From Deltaproteobacteria bacterium (GTDB taxonomy: Bacteria > Desulfobacterota > Desulfobulbia > Desulfobulbales > JAGXFP01): DNA of 64,000 nucleotides. Below the pieces are notes generated by a model. The model did no database searches. It was not told the DNA's origin and worked only from the letters and a program-made list of their open reading frames with translations. The stretch spans positions 1 to 64,000 of the forward strand of contig JAGVGT010000080.1 of the NCBI GenBank assembly GCA_020056965.1, given 5' to 3'. Below, one piece after another: positions 53,767-63,483 of the stretch; the first letter of the stretch is position 1, and the number at the start of each line of letters is the position of its first letter. The translations under genes and the position numbers were made by a program.

Positions 53767-55131
53767 ATGTTTGAGAGTTTATCAGACCGTTTAAACAACA
53801 CCTTTAAAAAGCTGCGTGGACAGGCCCGGCTTACCGATGCCAACATCCAGGAGGCCATGGGTGAGGTGCGTCAGGCCCTGCTGGAGGCCGATGTCAATTT
53901 CAAGGTGGTCAAGGAGTTCATCGCCTCGGCCACTGAAAAGGCGATAGGGCTTGATGTCCTGGGCAGTCTGGCGCCGGGGCAGCAGGTCATTAAGGTTGTC
54001 CATCAGCATCTCCTTGAGTTGCTGGGCGGTGCTGCCACCCCTCTTAATCTGGGTGGAACGCCTCCGGCGACGATCATGCTGGTCGGTCTGCAAGGCTCTG
54101 GTAAGACCACCACCGCCGGTAAGCTTGCCCTGCTCTTGCAGAAGCAGGGGCGCCGGCCTTATCTGGTTCCGGCCGATGTGTATCGACCGGCGGCCATTGA
54201 GCAGTTGCAGGTGCTGGGGCGGACTCTGAGCCTGCCGGTGCATCCATCGCAATCGGGTCAGGATCCGGTCGAGATCTGCCGGGTGGCCCAGATGGTGGCC
54301 CGCGATAAGAATTACGACACCCTGATCATTGACACCGCCGGCCGACTGCACGTCGATGCCGAGCTGATGGCTGAATTGGGTCGCATTAAGTCCGAGATTC
54401 GTCCCGGCGAGATCCTCTTCGTGGCCGATGCCATGACCGGCCAGGACGCGGTGACCGTAGCCGACAAGTTCAATCAGGACCTGGCCATCAGCGGCGTGGT
54501 TTTGACCAAGATGGATGGCGATGCCCGGGGCGGCGCCGCTCTCTCGATCAAGAAAGTCACCGGCCAGCCCATCAAGTTCGTGGGCATGGGCGAGGGACTG
54601 GACGCCCTGGAGGTGTTCCATCCCGACCGGCTGGCCTCGCGCATCCTTGGGATGGGCGATGTTCTGTCGCTGATTGAAAAGGCCGAGTCGGTCGTCGATC
54701 AGAAGCAGGCGGCCCAGATGGTCGACAAGCTGCGCCGGGACGCCTTCACCCTGGAAGATTTTCGCGACCAGATCAGGCAGATCAGGAAGATGGGCAGCCT
54801 CGAGCAGCTGATGGGCATGATCCCCGGCATGAGCCGTTTGAAGCAGATGCAGAATATCCCCAAGCCCGACGAGAAGGAACTGGGGAGGGTCGAGGCGATC
54901 ATCAACTCGATGACTGCCCAGGAGCGGCGGCGTCATGAGATCATCACGGCCGGCCGCCGGCAGCGCATCGCCAAAGGCAGCGGCACCACGATCAATGATG
55001 TCAACAAGGTCATCAAGAGCTACGGTGAGATGCTCAAGGTGATGAAGAAGATGAAAGGCAAGGGGGTCTTCGGGGCCGCGCCGGTTTCCGGGGTCAAGAA
55101 AAGGAAGAAGATCAAGGGCATGTTTCGCTGA
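53767..55131 (+). CDS. ffh: Signal recognition particle protein Ffh
   Basis: Ffh binds signal sequences and 4.5S RNA and targets membrane proteins to FtsY. The 454-residue protein has the N-domain, a GTPase with GLQGSGKTTTAGKLA, DTAGR and TKMDGDARGG, and a methionine-rich M-domain ending KKRKKIKGMFR. It starts an operon with rpsP, khpA, rimM and trmD, a common bacterial arrangement. Confidence 0.97.
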   Translation: MFESLSDRLNNTFKKLRGQARLTDANIQEAMGEVRQALLEADVNFKVVKEFIASATEKAIGLDVLGSLAPGQQVIKVVHQHLLELLGGAATPLNLGGTPPATIMLVGLQGSGKTTTAGKLALLLQKQGRRPYLVPADVYRPAAIEQLQVLGRTLSLPVHPSQSGQDPVEICRVAQMVARDKNYDTLIIDTAGRLHVDAELMAELGRIKSEIRPGEILFVADAMTGQDAVTVADKFNQDLAISGVVLTKMDGDARGGAALSIKKVTGQPIKFVGMGEGLDALEVFHPDRLASRILGMGDVLSLIEKAESVVDQKQAAQMVDKLRRDAFTLEDFRDQIRQIRKMGSLEQLMGMIPGMSRLKQMQNIPKPDEKELGRVEAIINSMTAQERRRHEIITAGRRQRIAKGSGTTINDVNKVIKSYGEMLKVMKKMKGKGVFGAAPVSGVKKRKKIKGMFR

Positions 55132-55258
55132 TCTTGTGGTCTCGCTGACCACCGCGAGACGGGCGGACCGTGTCCCGTAACCAGTTGATTTATTGTTGGC
55201 CAAATCGGCCGATTTTGACTTATAGCTAAGTATTCAATATTGTGAGGAGGAAATAGCA

Positions 55259-55522
55259 ATGGCAGTAAAAATTCGTTTGGCCCGGTTGGGTCGCACCAAG
55301 AAACCGTTCTACCGTATCGTCGTGGCCAACTCCGAGTCTCCGCGTGACGGCCGTTTCCTGGCCGTGGTCGGCACCTACGACCCGCTGAAGAACCCCGCCG
55401 AGGTCAAGGTCAAGCAGGACCTGGTCGATCAGTGGATCGCCAAGGGTGCCCTGCCCACCGAGACGGTCAAGAACCTCCTGGCCAAGGTTGCTGCTCCGGC
55501 CGCCGCTCCGGCCGCCGAATAA
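55259..55522 (+). CDS. rpsP: 30S ribosomal protein S16
   Basis: The 87-residue protein has the S16 pattern [27 protein letters not shown] and [10 protein letters not shown]. An alanine/proline tail extends the C-terminus. AGGAGG precedes the ATG. It lies 127 bp after ffh. Confidence 0.97.
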   Translation: MAVKIRLARLGRTKKPFYRIVVANSESPRDGRFLAVVGTYDPLKNPAEVKVKQDLVDQWIAKGALPTETVKNLLAKVAAPAAAPAAE

Positions 55523-55528
55523 GCTGCC

Positions 55529-55759
55529 ATGAAGGAATTGGTCAGTTTTATCGCCACCTCCCTGGTCGATGACCGCGAGGCGGTCCAGGTCACCGAGGTG
55601 GAGCGTGAGGACGGCACGGTCTTGGAGTTGCGGGTTGCCAAGGATGACCTGGGCAAGGTTATCGGCAAGCAGGGGCGGACGGCCCGGGCGATTCGCTCGC
55701 TGATGTCCGCTTCGGCCGCCAAGCTCAACCGCAAGGTCCGGCTCGAGATTCTCGATTGA
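55529..55759 (+). CDS. khpA: KH-domain RNA-binding protein KhpA
   Basis: The 76-residue protein is a single KH domain with VIGKQGRTARAIRSLM, the RNA-binding GxxG loop. KhpA-type proteins sit between rpsP and rimM in many genomes and bind RNA during ribosome or small-RNA work. It is 6 bp after rpsP. Confidence 0.93.
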   Translation: MKELVSFIATSLVDDREAVQVTEVEREDGTVLELRVAKDDLGKVIGKQGRTARAIRSLMSASAAKLNRKVRLEILD

Positions 55760-55789
55760 TTTACTGGTTTTGGCTCTGGGGGGTGTGAA

Positions 55790-56335
55790 GTGAGCGTTGA
55801 TTCGAAACTCCCTGCGCAAGTGCGTTTCGTCCGGGTCGGTCGGGTTAGCAAACCCCATGGGATTCTGGGCGAACTCAAGATCCTGCCCCACGGTGAACCG
55901 GACGATTTCAACCATTTCCCGGAGGTGTTGCTGGGAGATGAATCCGAACCGGTCGGACGTCTTTACAAGGTTGCACGGGCACGGCCCCAGAGTAAGGCCG
56001 TACTGGTGGTGCTGGCGGGCGTGGCGGATCGTAATGCGGCCGAGCTTTTGGGCGGCCGAGAAGTATGGACTGACGAAAAATTTCTGCCCGCCCTGGCCGA
56101 TGACGAGTTCTACTGGCATGAGCTGGTGGGGCTGCGGGTGGTCGTCGAGGGTGGCCGGGAGTTGGGTAAGGTCGCGGCCCTGATGGCCACCGGCGGCCAT
56201 GATCTGCTGGTGGTCCACGGCGGGGGGCGCGAATACCTGATTCCGGCCCGCCGCGAGTTCATGCTGGATACCGATCATCAGGCCGGGATCATCACTGTCG
56301 CCGATATTCCCGGTCTTTTCGACCTCAACGATTAG
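55790..56335 (+). CDS. rimM: Ribosome maturation factor RimM
   Basis: RimM binds S19 and helps assemble the 30S head. The 181-residue protein has VGRVSKPHGILGELK (N-domain) and a C-terminal PRC barrel with EFYWHELVGLRVV and REYLIPARREFML. The GTG at 55790 is the start, after GGGGGGTG. It precedes trmD. Confidence 0.94.
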   Translation: MSVDSKLPAQVRFVRVGRVSKPHGILGELKILPHGEPDDFNHFPEVLLGDESEPVGRLYKVARARPQSKAVLVVLAGVADRNAAELLGGREVWTDEKFLPALADDEFYWHELVGLRVVVEGGRELGKVAALMATGGHDLLVVHGGGREYLIPARREFMLDTDHQAGIITVADIPGLFDLND

Positions 56336-56464
56336 AACCGGTAGTTGGGTTTAGGAGCGGTTGTAAAGTAACTTGGACAATTCCGAACCTGCCCTTACGG
56401 CTCCTTATGTCGTGTTGGCTCTGCAGACTCCCCAGTTTATTATTTTTTCAACGGCTTAAGCGCC

Positions 56465-57262
56465 ATGCGGTTCGACATCCTCTCTATTTTTCCCGAGTTT
56501 TTCACCTCCCCGCTCAACGAGTCCATCATCCGGCGGGCCATCCAGGCCCAGCAGATCGAAGTTCATCTCCATAACATCCGCGATTTTGCCACCGACCGCC
56601 ATGCCATGACCGATGACCGGCCTTTCGGGGGCGCGGAAGGCATGGTGATGAAACCGGAGCCCATCGCGGCTGCCCTCGAGCAGGTCGCGGCAGAGACGGG
56701 GGGGCGCGGCCGGGTCATCCTCTTGAGTCCCCAGGGGCGGACCTTCGATCAGGCCCACGCCGTCGAACTGGCCGCCCACGATCATCTGGTCCTGCTCTGC
56801 GGCCGTTATGAAGGCGTCGATCAGCGGGTGGTTGAACTGCTGGTCGATGAAGAGATCTCCATCGGCGATTACGTCTTGACCGGCGGCGAGCTGCCGGCCC
56901 TGGTTGTTGTCGATGCCGTGACCAGGTTGTTGCCCGGGGTGTTGGGTTGCGCCGAGTCGGCCAGCCAGGACAGCTTCAGCCGGGGCTTTCTGAAGCATTC
57001 CCAGTACACCCGGCCGCGCGAATTCCAGGGGCTGGAGGTGCCCGAGGTGCTGCTGGGCGGCGACCACGCGGCGATCCGGGACTGGCGCTTGCTGGATTCG
57101 GTGCGGCGCACCCTGGCCCGGCGCCCGGAACTGTTGGCCGGAATCGAGTTTGACGCAGCCGAGCGCAAGCTCCTGACCAAGCATGGCTTGCTGGTCGAGG
57201 TCGCGCAACGGGGCGGGATCTTTCCACCCGAGAAAAAAAGGCGAGGGCGGGGCCGTGATTGA
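56465..57262 (+). CDS. trmD: tRNA (guanine-N1)-methyltransferase TrmD
   Basis: TrmD methylates G37 of tRNAs with CAG, CCG or CGG anticodons to prevent frameshifting. The 265-residue SPOUT protein has MRFDILSIFPEFF, GGAEGMVMKPEP, LCGRYEGVDQR and the knot SIGDYVLTGGELPALVVVDA. It overlaps the next gene by eight bases. Confidence 0.96.
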   Translation: MRFDILSIFPEFFTSPLNESIIRRAIQAQQIEVHLHNIRDFATDRHAMTDDRPFGGAEGMVMKPEPIAAALEQVAAETGGRGRVILLSPQGRTFDQAHAVELAAHDHLVLLCGRYEGVDQRVVELLVDEEISIGDYVLTGGELPALVVVDAVTRLLPGVLGCAESASQDSFSRGFLKHSQYTRPREFQGLEVPEVLLGGDHAAIRDWRLLDSVRRTLARRPELLAGIEFDAAERKLLTKHGLLVEVAQRGGIFPPEKKRRGRGRD

Positions 57263-57845
57263 GCGTGAAGAAGCACCGGCCGGCAATCCCGTGCGGGTGG
57301 ATGTAGCCCTGGTCCACTATCCGGTCCACAACCGCAACGGCGCGGTGATCGGCTCGGCCGTCACCAACCTGGACCTGCACGATATCGCCCGGGCTTCCCG
57401 GACCTTCGGGGTGGATTCCTACTATGTCGTTACCCCCTTTGCCGATCAGCAGCAGCTGGCCCGCGAGATTCTCGCACACTGGCTCACCGGCCACGGCTCT
57501 GAACGCAATCCGCCCCGCCGTGAGGCCTTAAGCCTGATCCGCATCTGTGATGATCTGGCCGGGGTCTATGCGGCGGCCACCGCCAAATGGGGGCGCCGCC
57601 CGACCATCCTGGCCACCAGCGCCGTGCCCGGTGGTGAGGTCCTCGGCTATACGCAGGTGCGGGAGCGGATCGCCACCGGTGAGCCCTTCCTGATCCTCTT
57701 CGGCACCGGCTGGGGACTAACCGCCGAGGCCCTGGCCGATGCCGATGCCCAGCTGCCGCCGCTCAAGGGGGCGGGCGACTACAATCATCTGTCCGTAAGG
57801 TCGGCGGCTTCCATCGTGCTGTACCGTTTGCTGGGCCTTGAGTGA
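57255..57845 (+). CDS. SPOUT-type RNA methyltransferase (Methyltrn_RNA_4 family)
   Basis: The 196-residue protein is a SAM-dependent RNA methyltransferase of the family found between trmD and rplS in deltaproteobacteria and Aquificae. Motifs include ALVHYPVHNRNGAVIGSAVT at the N-terminus and LFGTGWGLTAEAL for the knot SAM site. The GTG at 57255 is the start, overlapping trmD. Its RNA target is not known to me. Confidence 0.85.
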   Translation: MIEREEAPAGNPVRVDVALVHYPVHNRNGAVIGSAVTNLDLHDIARASRTFGVDSYYVVTPFADQQQLAREILAHWLTGHGSERNPPRREALSLIRICDDLAGVYAAATAKWGRRPTILATSAVPGGEVLGYTQVRERIATGEPFLILFGTGWGLTAEALADADAQLPPLKGAGDYNHLSVRSAASIVLYRLLGLE

Positions 57846-57877
57846 CACCCACAACAGACGTCTCGGAAAGTGGCTAG

Positions 57878-58822
57878 TCAGAGATCCGGATGAATCGGCT
57901 TCCGCGGTTCATTGCCTATGTCGTACTGCAGGGCTGACAGCAACAGCTGCCCCCCCAGGATTACCGGCATAGCAGCCAGCATGACTGTTCCGCTACTGGC
58001 AAAAACGAGCGTGGCGACCCCTTTGTACCAATGGTACAAGCCGAAACACACCCCGAAAGCGGATAATGGCAGCCCCGTGAGCAACATCAGCGAGGCCGCA
58101 TTGAAATCCCTAAGAATATAGAGATAAAAAATTCTTTTGAAAATTCTGGTGAGATGTCGGCCCAGAAACTCAAATAAAGCCCTGCCAACCTTTAAATTGC
58201 TTTTCTCGCCGCCATAAACCGCTTTCATGGGGATATCGGTAACCACGGCCCGAATGGTACTCAAACGGAACAACAGATCCGACTCAAAGAAATACCGCCG
58301 GGCTATTTTTTCCCAGGGTAGCTCCTTGGCTACCTTGGCATGGATTGCCAGAAAGCCGTTGGTGGGATCCATTACGCTCCAGTACCCCGAAGAGAGCTTC
58401 GAGAAAAAGGAAAGCGCCGCATTGCCGATTAAGCGCATACGCGGCATCCCCTGCAGACTTTCCAGACGAAAAAAGCGGTTCCCCTTGGCAAAGTCCGCTT
58501 TTTGATGGATGATCGGGCGGATTAGGGATGAAATCAGGCCAGGATCCATCTGGCCATCACCATCAAGCTTTACCACGATTTCGGCACCACGTTCGATAGC
58601 GACCTTCATACCGGTGATAAAGGCCCCTCCCACTCCTGTATTTTTTTCATGAAAGATGACCCTTACGCGGGGGTCGGAGCAAAACTGTTCTACGTAAGTG
58701 CCGGTTTGGTCGGGACAGGCATCATCGACGACAAAGATAGCCGCAACTTCCGGGCCGATCTTTTGGATGACCGGCAGAATCCGCTCGCGTGTTTTATAGC
58801 AAGGGATGACGACACAAACCAT
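57878..58822 (-). CDS. Glycosyltransferase family 2 with C-terminal membrane helices
   Basis: The 314-residue protein starts with VCVVIPCYKTRERIL (GT2 fold) and has the DGDGQMDP metal-binding motif and two helices at about 232-300. It resembles polyprenyl-phosphate sugar synthases such as dolichol-phosphate mannose synthase. AGGAGG precedes the ATG. The partner membrane glycosyltransferase is 40 bp upstream on the same strand, so together they likely load and transfer a lipid-linked sugar. Confidence 0.88.
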   Translation of the reverse strand: MVCVVIPCYKTRERILPVIQKIGPEVAAIFVVDDACPDQTGTYVEQFCSDPRVRVIFHEKNTGVGGAFITGMKVAIERGAEIVVKLDGDGQMDPGLISSLIRPIIHQKADFAKGNRFFRLESLQGMPRMRLIGNAALSFFSKLSSGYWSVMDPTNGFLAIHAKVAKELPWEKIARRYFFESDLLFRLSTIRAVVTDIPMKAVYGGEKSNLKVGRALFEFLGRHLTRIFKRIFYLYILRDFNAASLMLLTGLPLSAFGVCFGLYHWYKGVATLVFASSGTVMLAAMPVILGGQLLLSALQYDIGNEPRKPIHPDL

Positions 58823-58862
58823 TTTCCGGCGCCTCCTGATTGGTGTGGAAATATCGATGCCG

Positions 58863-60227
58863 CTACGAGGTGGCTACAACTACCTTCTGACTTGCTCTCT
58901 CCCGTCTCCTTTTGAAAAAAGCCCTGCACGTCACGGCAAAGTGGACCGCCAGCAAAAAGACCACTGGGTAGCCAGGGAAGGAGTAGCGCGGTAAGGGGGC
59001 CAGAACCGTGTGGATCGCCGTGAGATATAACAAAAATAAGGCTGCCAGAAAGAGGGGGGCATTGTTCGGTTCGATCCGGGCCGAGCCGAAATAGATCAGC
59101 ACAGCCAAGCAACAATTCAAGGCCGCCAAAACCACCAACCATCCATGCAGTGCCATCATTGCGGCGAGGACCATAGCCGGCAGGGAATTCCCGCTGTAGA
59201 TCGATAACATAACCTGGTGAACAAAAGGTCCTCCTTCCCCGGCGATGACCGACGGACTCCAAAAGGTGACCGGCTTACCGAATAGATACCAGGCCAGATA
59301 CCGCCCCGGTTCGTTACGCGCTCGCGCCCAAAGGGCCGCAACTGCTGTCCCCATGTCCTGGGCCATTGCATTGTACTCCGGATCCTCATTGTATGGGAAG
59401 CCACGCAGTTTGGGGTTGTGATGGATAAGATTCGGGTAGATCCCCAAGGCAAACGATGCGGCAGACTGGCTGACCTCAGCATTCGCCGGATGGGTGTTCT
59501 TCCAAGCAGACCAGCTGGACCAGAGCAGAGTCGTGCCGGCCACAATCAATAAACCGGAGATCACAGCCCGGCGTTGGGGGAAGAGCTTCCAGAAAATGAG
59601 TGGTAATAAAAATGGATAAAGTAACACTGCTGGCCTGATCATGGCGGAAAGTCCGAATATACCCCCGCACCCTGTCATCCAACCGAGACTTTTGCCTCGA
59701 CAGGCCTGAATGCATAAAAACATGGCAAAGGTGATAAAAAAGGTAAACAAGGTTTCGGTAAGAATATAGCCGCTGCCAACAATTAAGTGCGGCGAAAGAG
59801 CGACCAGTAGGCCGGCAATAAAAGCGGGACATGGGGACATCATCCGTAGAGCAATTACGTACAGCAGCAGGGCTGTCAACGAACCGAGTAAAGCCTGGAG
59901 GTTTAGTGTCACCGTCACAAAATTGTCGAAGTTGGGGAACAAGTTAAGGATCAGCGACAAAAACAGGGGATAGCCAGGAGTGATATAGTTGGCCGGAGAA
60001 AAGGGCTGGGAGTATTCTAGTGAGTAGACGCCGTGCGAGACGAGATTCCGGGCTAATTGAACATACAAAGCGGCATCAGCCCGCTCATACGAATAGACAA
60101 CCATCGTATTAACGTAGCAAAATCGAAAGAGGGCTGCGAAAAGGAAAACAGCCAGGCCGTAACCGATGATTTCCTTTCGTTCGGCTGGGTCTTTCGGTCC
60201 CGCGAAGGCAATAACTTCTCGTAACAT
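58863..60227 (-). CDS. Membrane glycosyltransferase, GT39/ArnT-like
   Basis: The 454-residue protein has about eleven hydrophobic helices and the acidic first-loop motif ERADAALYVQLARN, then FSPANYITPGYPLFL, typical of dolichyl-phosphate-mannose-protein mannosyltransferase-like enzymes. Substrate is unknown. Base composition is visibly lower in GC than the flanking ribosomal genes, suggesting transfer. With the GT2 gene it interrupts the normal trmD to rplS order on the opposite strand. Confidence 0.85.
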   Translation of the reverse strand: MLREVIAFAGPKDPAERKEIIGYGLAVFLFAALFRFCYVNTMVVYSYERADAALYVQLARNLVSHGVYSLEYSQPFSPANYITPGYPLFLSLILNLFPNFDNFVTVTLNLQALLGSLTALLLYVIALRMMSPCPAFIAGLLVALSPHLIVGSGYILTETLFTFFITFAMFLCIQACRGKSLGWMTGCGGIFGLSAMIRPAVLLYPFLLPLIFWKLFPQRRAVISGLLIVAGTTLLWSSWSAWKNTHPANAEVSQSAASFALGIYPNLIHHNPKLRGFPYNEDPEYNAMAQDMGTAVAALWARARNEPGRYLAWYLFGKPVTFWSPSVIAGEGGPFVHQVMLSIYSGNSLPAMVLAAMMALHGWLVVLAALNCCLAVLIYFGSARIEPNNAPLFLAALFLLYLTAIHTVLAPLPRYSFPGYPVVFLLAVHFAVTCRAFFKRRRERASQKVVVATS

Positions 60228-60697
60228 GGATATCCTTTAATATTCTTAAGCCTAATTGGGCGCGCTTACTGATGTCCCTGGTGGCCAATTTTCCGGAACA
60301 CTGCAACTCAGCCTGTTAAAGGGCGAACTGCTTGTCGCGGGAAACTTTTTCCATGCTTAGCTGATAGGTACCTGGCAAGTGGTTTTGTTTCAAGACAATT
60401 CACTGCCAACTCAAGCTAGGCCAATCAAGTCTGGTTATGTGACGTGACCTCGGAAAAACGGGGAGCGTCCTTGGCTGGCGATAAAGTAGATGGGCGAAGG
60501 ACATTCCTTAAAAGGACCCTTGGCAAGAGATAGACTTTTCAGGCGTGAGCATGGATTGGCTTTACCGACCAATTATGGCATGTCTTGCTGACTATAAAAA
60601 ATTCTCTCGACGTAAAAACAACACTGGAAATTTTTTTCAAAACGGGTATTTTGGTGGATTCCTTACGTCAAAAACCATTTTTATTGGAGACATGATA
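60228..60697. other. Gap between the glycosyltransferase gene and rplS
   Basis: This 470-bp stretch must hold the rplS promoter and the divergent glycosyltransferase promoter. It is AT-rich near 60590-60690. No repeat, terminator or clear -35/-10 pair was identified; a short frame from 60545 is in frame with rplS but begins before its ribosome site. Confidence 0.5.
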
Positions 60698-61045
60698 ATG
60701 AGCGTAATTGCCCAGATCGAAAAAGAGAACATGAAGTATGACATACCCGATTTCCGGGTTGGCGATACCGTCAGCGTCCATATCCGTATCGTTGAAGGCA
60801 ACAAAGAGCGCGTCCAGATTTTCAAGGGCGTGGTCATCCGCCGCAAAAACGGCATGATGAGTGCCGCCTTCACCGTCCGCAAGATTTCTCACGGCATCGG
60901 GGTCGAGAAGACCTTCCCGCTCCATTCGCCCCGGGTTGAGAAGATCGAGGTTGACAGCCGCGGCCGGGTTCGGCGTGCCAAGCTTTACTATCTGCGTGAC
61001 CTGAAAGGCAAGGCGGCCCGGATCAAAGAGCTCGGCATCGTCTAA
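60698..61045 (+). CDS. rplS: 50S ribosomal protein L19
   Basis: L19 sits at the 30S-50S interface. The 115-residue protein has [13 protein letters not shown], the [19 protein letters not shown] strand and [18 protein letters not shown]-like [13 protein letters not shown] chose ATG 60698, eight bases after GGAG (60686-60689); an ATG at 60692 is too close to that box and the longer frame is not the family start. Confidence 0.96.
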   Translation: MSVIAQIEKENMKYDIPDFRVGDTVSVHIRIVEGNKERVQIFKGVVIRRKNGMMSAAFTVRKISHGIGVEKTFPLHSPRVEKIEVDSRGRVRRAKLYYLRDLKGKAARIKELGIV

Positions 61046-61127
61046 GCGATTGCCGCTTGCCGGCGTGTTGTGGATGTCCGTTGGCCGACCAAGGGTCGGG
61101 CCGGGCGTTGGAAATGAGTTAATGGAG

Positions 61128-61160
61128 CCCTGCTGCTAACTTTCTGGTTACGGCGGGGCT
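61128..61160 (+). terminator. Weak hairpin between rplS and rnhB
   Basis: AGCCCTGC and GCGGGGCT can pair. There is no T-run, so it is at most an attenuator. Confidence 0.3.
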
Positions 61161-61175
61161 TCGTGCGTTGTGGCG

Positions 61176-61832
61176 ATGAAAAAAAAACCGACCCTCTTCT
61201 CCGAAACCGATTTCTTCGAGACTGACACCTTTGCCTTCGAGCGGGCGCTGATGGGCCAGGGCTTTGCGGTGGTGACCGGTACCGATGAGGCGGGGCGTGG
61301 CCCCCTGGCCGGGCCGGTGGTGGCCGGTGCGGTGATTCTGCCTCAACCCTGTGATTTTGCCCTCTTTCGTGATTCTAAGCAGCTTTCTCCGGTCGCCCGG
61401 GCCGGTCTGCTCGGATATCTCCGGGAGATCGGGGCGGTGATCGGGGTGGGGGTGTGCGAGGTGGAAGAAATCGACCGGCTTAATATCCTGCGTGCCTCGC
61501 TGCTGGCCATGCAGAAGGCCTTAGAGGCTCTGGCGGTGGCGCCCGATTTCCTCCTGGTTGATGGCAAGTTCACGACCCCGGCCCTGCTGCCCCAGAAGAG
61601 TCTGGTCAAAGGCGACAGCCGGAGCGCCTCAATTGCTGCCGCCTCCATTGTTGCCAAGGAGGAGCGGGACCGGCTGATGGGTGATTATCATCACCATTAC
61701 CCCCAGTATAATTTTGCCGGTCATAAGGGTTATCCCACCGCCGAACATCGCCGACTGCTTAAACTTCATGGCCCCTGCGCCATCCATCGCCGGACCTTCA
61801 AGGGGGTCAGGGAATTGCTGGGGGAAGATTGA
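61176..61832 (+). CDS. rnhB: Ribonuclease HII
   Basis: RNase HII cuts RNA from RNA-DNA hybrids, including misincorporated ribonucleotides. The 218-residue protein has GTDEAGRGPLAGPVVAGAV (catalytic Asp, Glu), DSKQLS and VKGDSRSASIAAASI. A GTG two codons earlier (61170) is an equally possible start. Its stop overlaps the yraN start (TGATG). Confidence 0.93.
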   Translation: MKKKPTLFSETDFFETDTFAFERALMGQGFAVVTGTDEAGRGPLAGPVVAGAVILPQPCDFALFRDSKQLSPVARAGLLGYLREIGAVIGVGVCEVEEIDRLNILRASLLAMQKALEALAVAPDFLLVDGKFTTPALLPQKSLVKGDSRSASIAAASIVAKEERDRLMGDYHHHYPQYNFAGHKGYPTAEHRRLLKLHGPCAIHRRTFKGVRELLGED

Positions 61833-62203
61833 TGGGCGGCGACCATCTGGTGCTGGGGGCCCGGGGTGAGGACCTGGCCGAGAAATATCTGAAAAAGGCC
61901 GGTTACCGGATTTTGGCCCGGAATTACCGCTGCCGCTTTGGCGAGATCGACCTGATCGCCGAAGAGGGCGACAGTCTGGTGTTTGTTGAGGTCAAGACCA
62001 GAAGCGGCGGCGGTTTCGGCCATCCCCTGGAGGCAGTGGATCGCCACAAGCGCGGACAGTTGACCAGGGCCGCCCGCCGGTATCTCGAGGAAACCAGCGC
62101 CACCGAACGTTTCTGCCGCTTCGATGTGGTGGCCGTCTGCCTCAGCGGCGAGCCGCAACTGGAACTGGTGCGGAACGCCTTTGAACTGGAAGAGGGCCGC
62201 TGA
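61832..62203 (+). CDS. yraN: YraN/UPF0102 endonuclease-like protein
   Basis: The 123-residue protein has the restriction-endonuclease fold motif RFGEIDLIAEEGDSLVFVEVK. The biological role is unsettled; its rnhB neighbour is typical. Both ends overlap neighbours (TGATG at 61832, and the stop shares an A with pdxA at 62203), implying coupled translation. Confidence 0.92.
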   Translation: MGGDHLVLGARGEDLAEKYLKKAGYRILARNYRCRFGEIDLIAEEGDSLVFVEVKTRSGGGFGHPLEAVDRHKRGQLTRAARRYLEETSATERFCRFDVVAVCLSGEPQLELVRNAFELEEGR

Positions 62204-63210
62204 TGGCTGGGAAAATTCTCGGCATAACCATGGGTTGTCCGGTCGGCATCGGCCCTGAGATCATCCTGCGTTTCCACCAGGGGCAGGGCGAAGGGGCCAG
62301 TTTCACCCCGGTAGTTCTGGGTGATTATGGCGTTCTGGTCCGCTGCCGCGACGAATTGGGTTTGGCTCTGGAGATCGTCTGCTGGCGGCCGGGTGAACCG
62401 CTCAAACCCGGCGCGGTTAACGTTTTGCCATTATCCGACCTGGGCCGTCACCTGCACTGGGGGCAGCCGGATGCGGCCACCGGTCGGGCCATGGGGGGGT
62501 ACATTGAGACCGCCGTGCGCTTGATCGATGCGGGTGCTCTTGCCGGCATGGTCACCTGTCCGATCACCAAAGCGGCCCTCAATCTGGGCGGTTACCACTA
62601 TCCCGGCCATACCGAGATGCTGGCCGACCTCTGCGGGGGCGGCGATTTTGCTATGATGCTGGCGGGAGGGCGGTTGCGGGTGACCCTGGTCACCATCCAT
62701 GTCGGGATTGCGATGGTGCCGGAGCTGCTGAGCGCCGCAACGGTGGCGCGGCTGATCGAGATTACTGGTCAGTCCCTGCGCCGGGACTTCGGGATCGAGC
62801 AGCCGCGTTTGGCGGTGGCGGCCTTAAACCCCCATGCCGGGGAGGGCGGGATGTTTGGGGACGAGGAGCGCCGTTTGATCGAGCCGGGCATGGCCCTGGC
62901 TGCGGCGGCGGGCTGGCAGGCGGAAGGGCCATTTCCACCGGATACCGTGTTCCATAAAGCCGCTGCCGGTCGTTATGACGCGGTGATCTGCATGTATCAT
63001 GACCAGGGCTTGATCCCTTTCAAGCTCCTGCATTTCGAGGATGGGGTCAACGTGACGCTGGGGTTGCCCATTGTCCGTACCTCGGTGGACCACGGCACGG
63101 CTTACGACATCGCCGGACTGGGAGTGGCCAGCCCGGCCAGTTTGGCGGCGGCCTTTCGTCTGGCCGGAGAGATCGTGGTGAACCGGCAGCGAGTGGCCGG
63201 AACTGGATAA
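62203..63210 (+). CDS. pdxA: 4-hydroxythreonine-4-phosphate dehydrogenase
   Basis: PdxA oxidises 4-hydroxythreonine phosphate in pyridoxal phosphate synthesis. The 335-residue protein has GCPVGIGPEI, CPITKAALNLGGYHYPGHTE, HPHAGEGG (metal and substrate) and the MYHDQGLIPFK motif. It overlaps yraN. A related subgroup (PdxA2) acts in sugar-acid catabolism, but this one is close to the canonical type. Confidence 0.92.
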   Translation: MAGKILGITMGCPVGIGPEIILRFHQGQGEGASFTPVVLGDYGVLVRCRDELGLALEIVCWRPGEPLKPGAVNVLPLSDLGRHLHWGQPDAATGRAMGGYIETAVRLIDAGALAGMVTCPITKAALNLGGYHYPGHTEMLADLCGGGDFAMMLAGGRLRVTLVTIHVGIAMVPELLSAATVARLIEITGQSLRRDFGIEQPRLAVAALNPHAGEGGMFGDEERRLIEPGMALAAAAGWQAEGPFPPDTVFHKAAAGRYDAVICMYHDQGLIPFKLLHFEDGVNVTLGLPIVRTSVDHGTAYDIAGLGVASPASLAAAFRLAGEIVVNRQRVAGTG

Positions 63211-63282
63211 ATGATTAGAATAGAGTATCGATAGTAGTCTCAGCAGCGGGAAAGAGCTGGCTGGCGCTGGAGTAATAATTGC

Positions 63283-63483
63283 ATGGTATTGAGTTGGTTC
63301 AAATTGGTTAAGCAAAGCGGAATAATTGCCCGGCAGACTTTCCGGGCTGCTTTAGTTGGTGAGGGCCGGGTGGTTTCAGGATCAGCGGGTATGCAGAATA
63401 TGGTTGTTACCGGCTTTCCATTGATGACAGAACCTCTTTCGCTGGCTAAGATGGGCCGGGCGGAGGCGGTCTTATGGATATGA
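63283..63483 (+). CDS. Possible small gene overlapping the tmk start
   Basis: A 66-codon frame follows pdxA and ends with TGA inside the tmk start region (ATGGATATGA), a geometry that allows coupling. The peptide matches no family I know. It may be only chance; no clear ribosome site is seen. Confidence 0.25.
   Translation: MVLSWFKLVKQSGIIARQTFRAALVGEGRVVSGSAGMQNMVVTGFPLMTEPLSLAKMGRAEAVLWI

Noticed and set aside
53791-55203. 470-codon minus-strand frame opposite ffh
   Set aside because: Ffh is unambiguous on the other strand, so this is a shadow.
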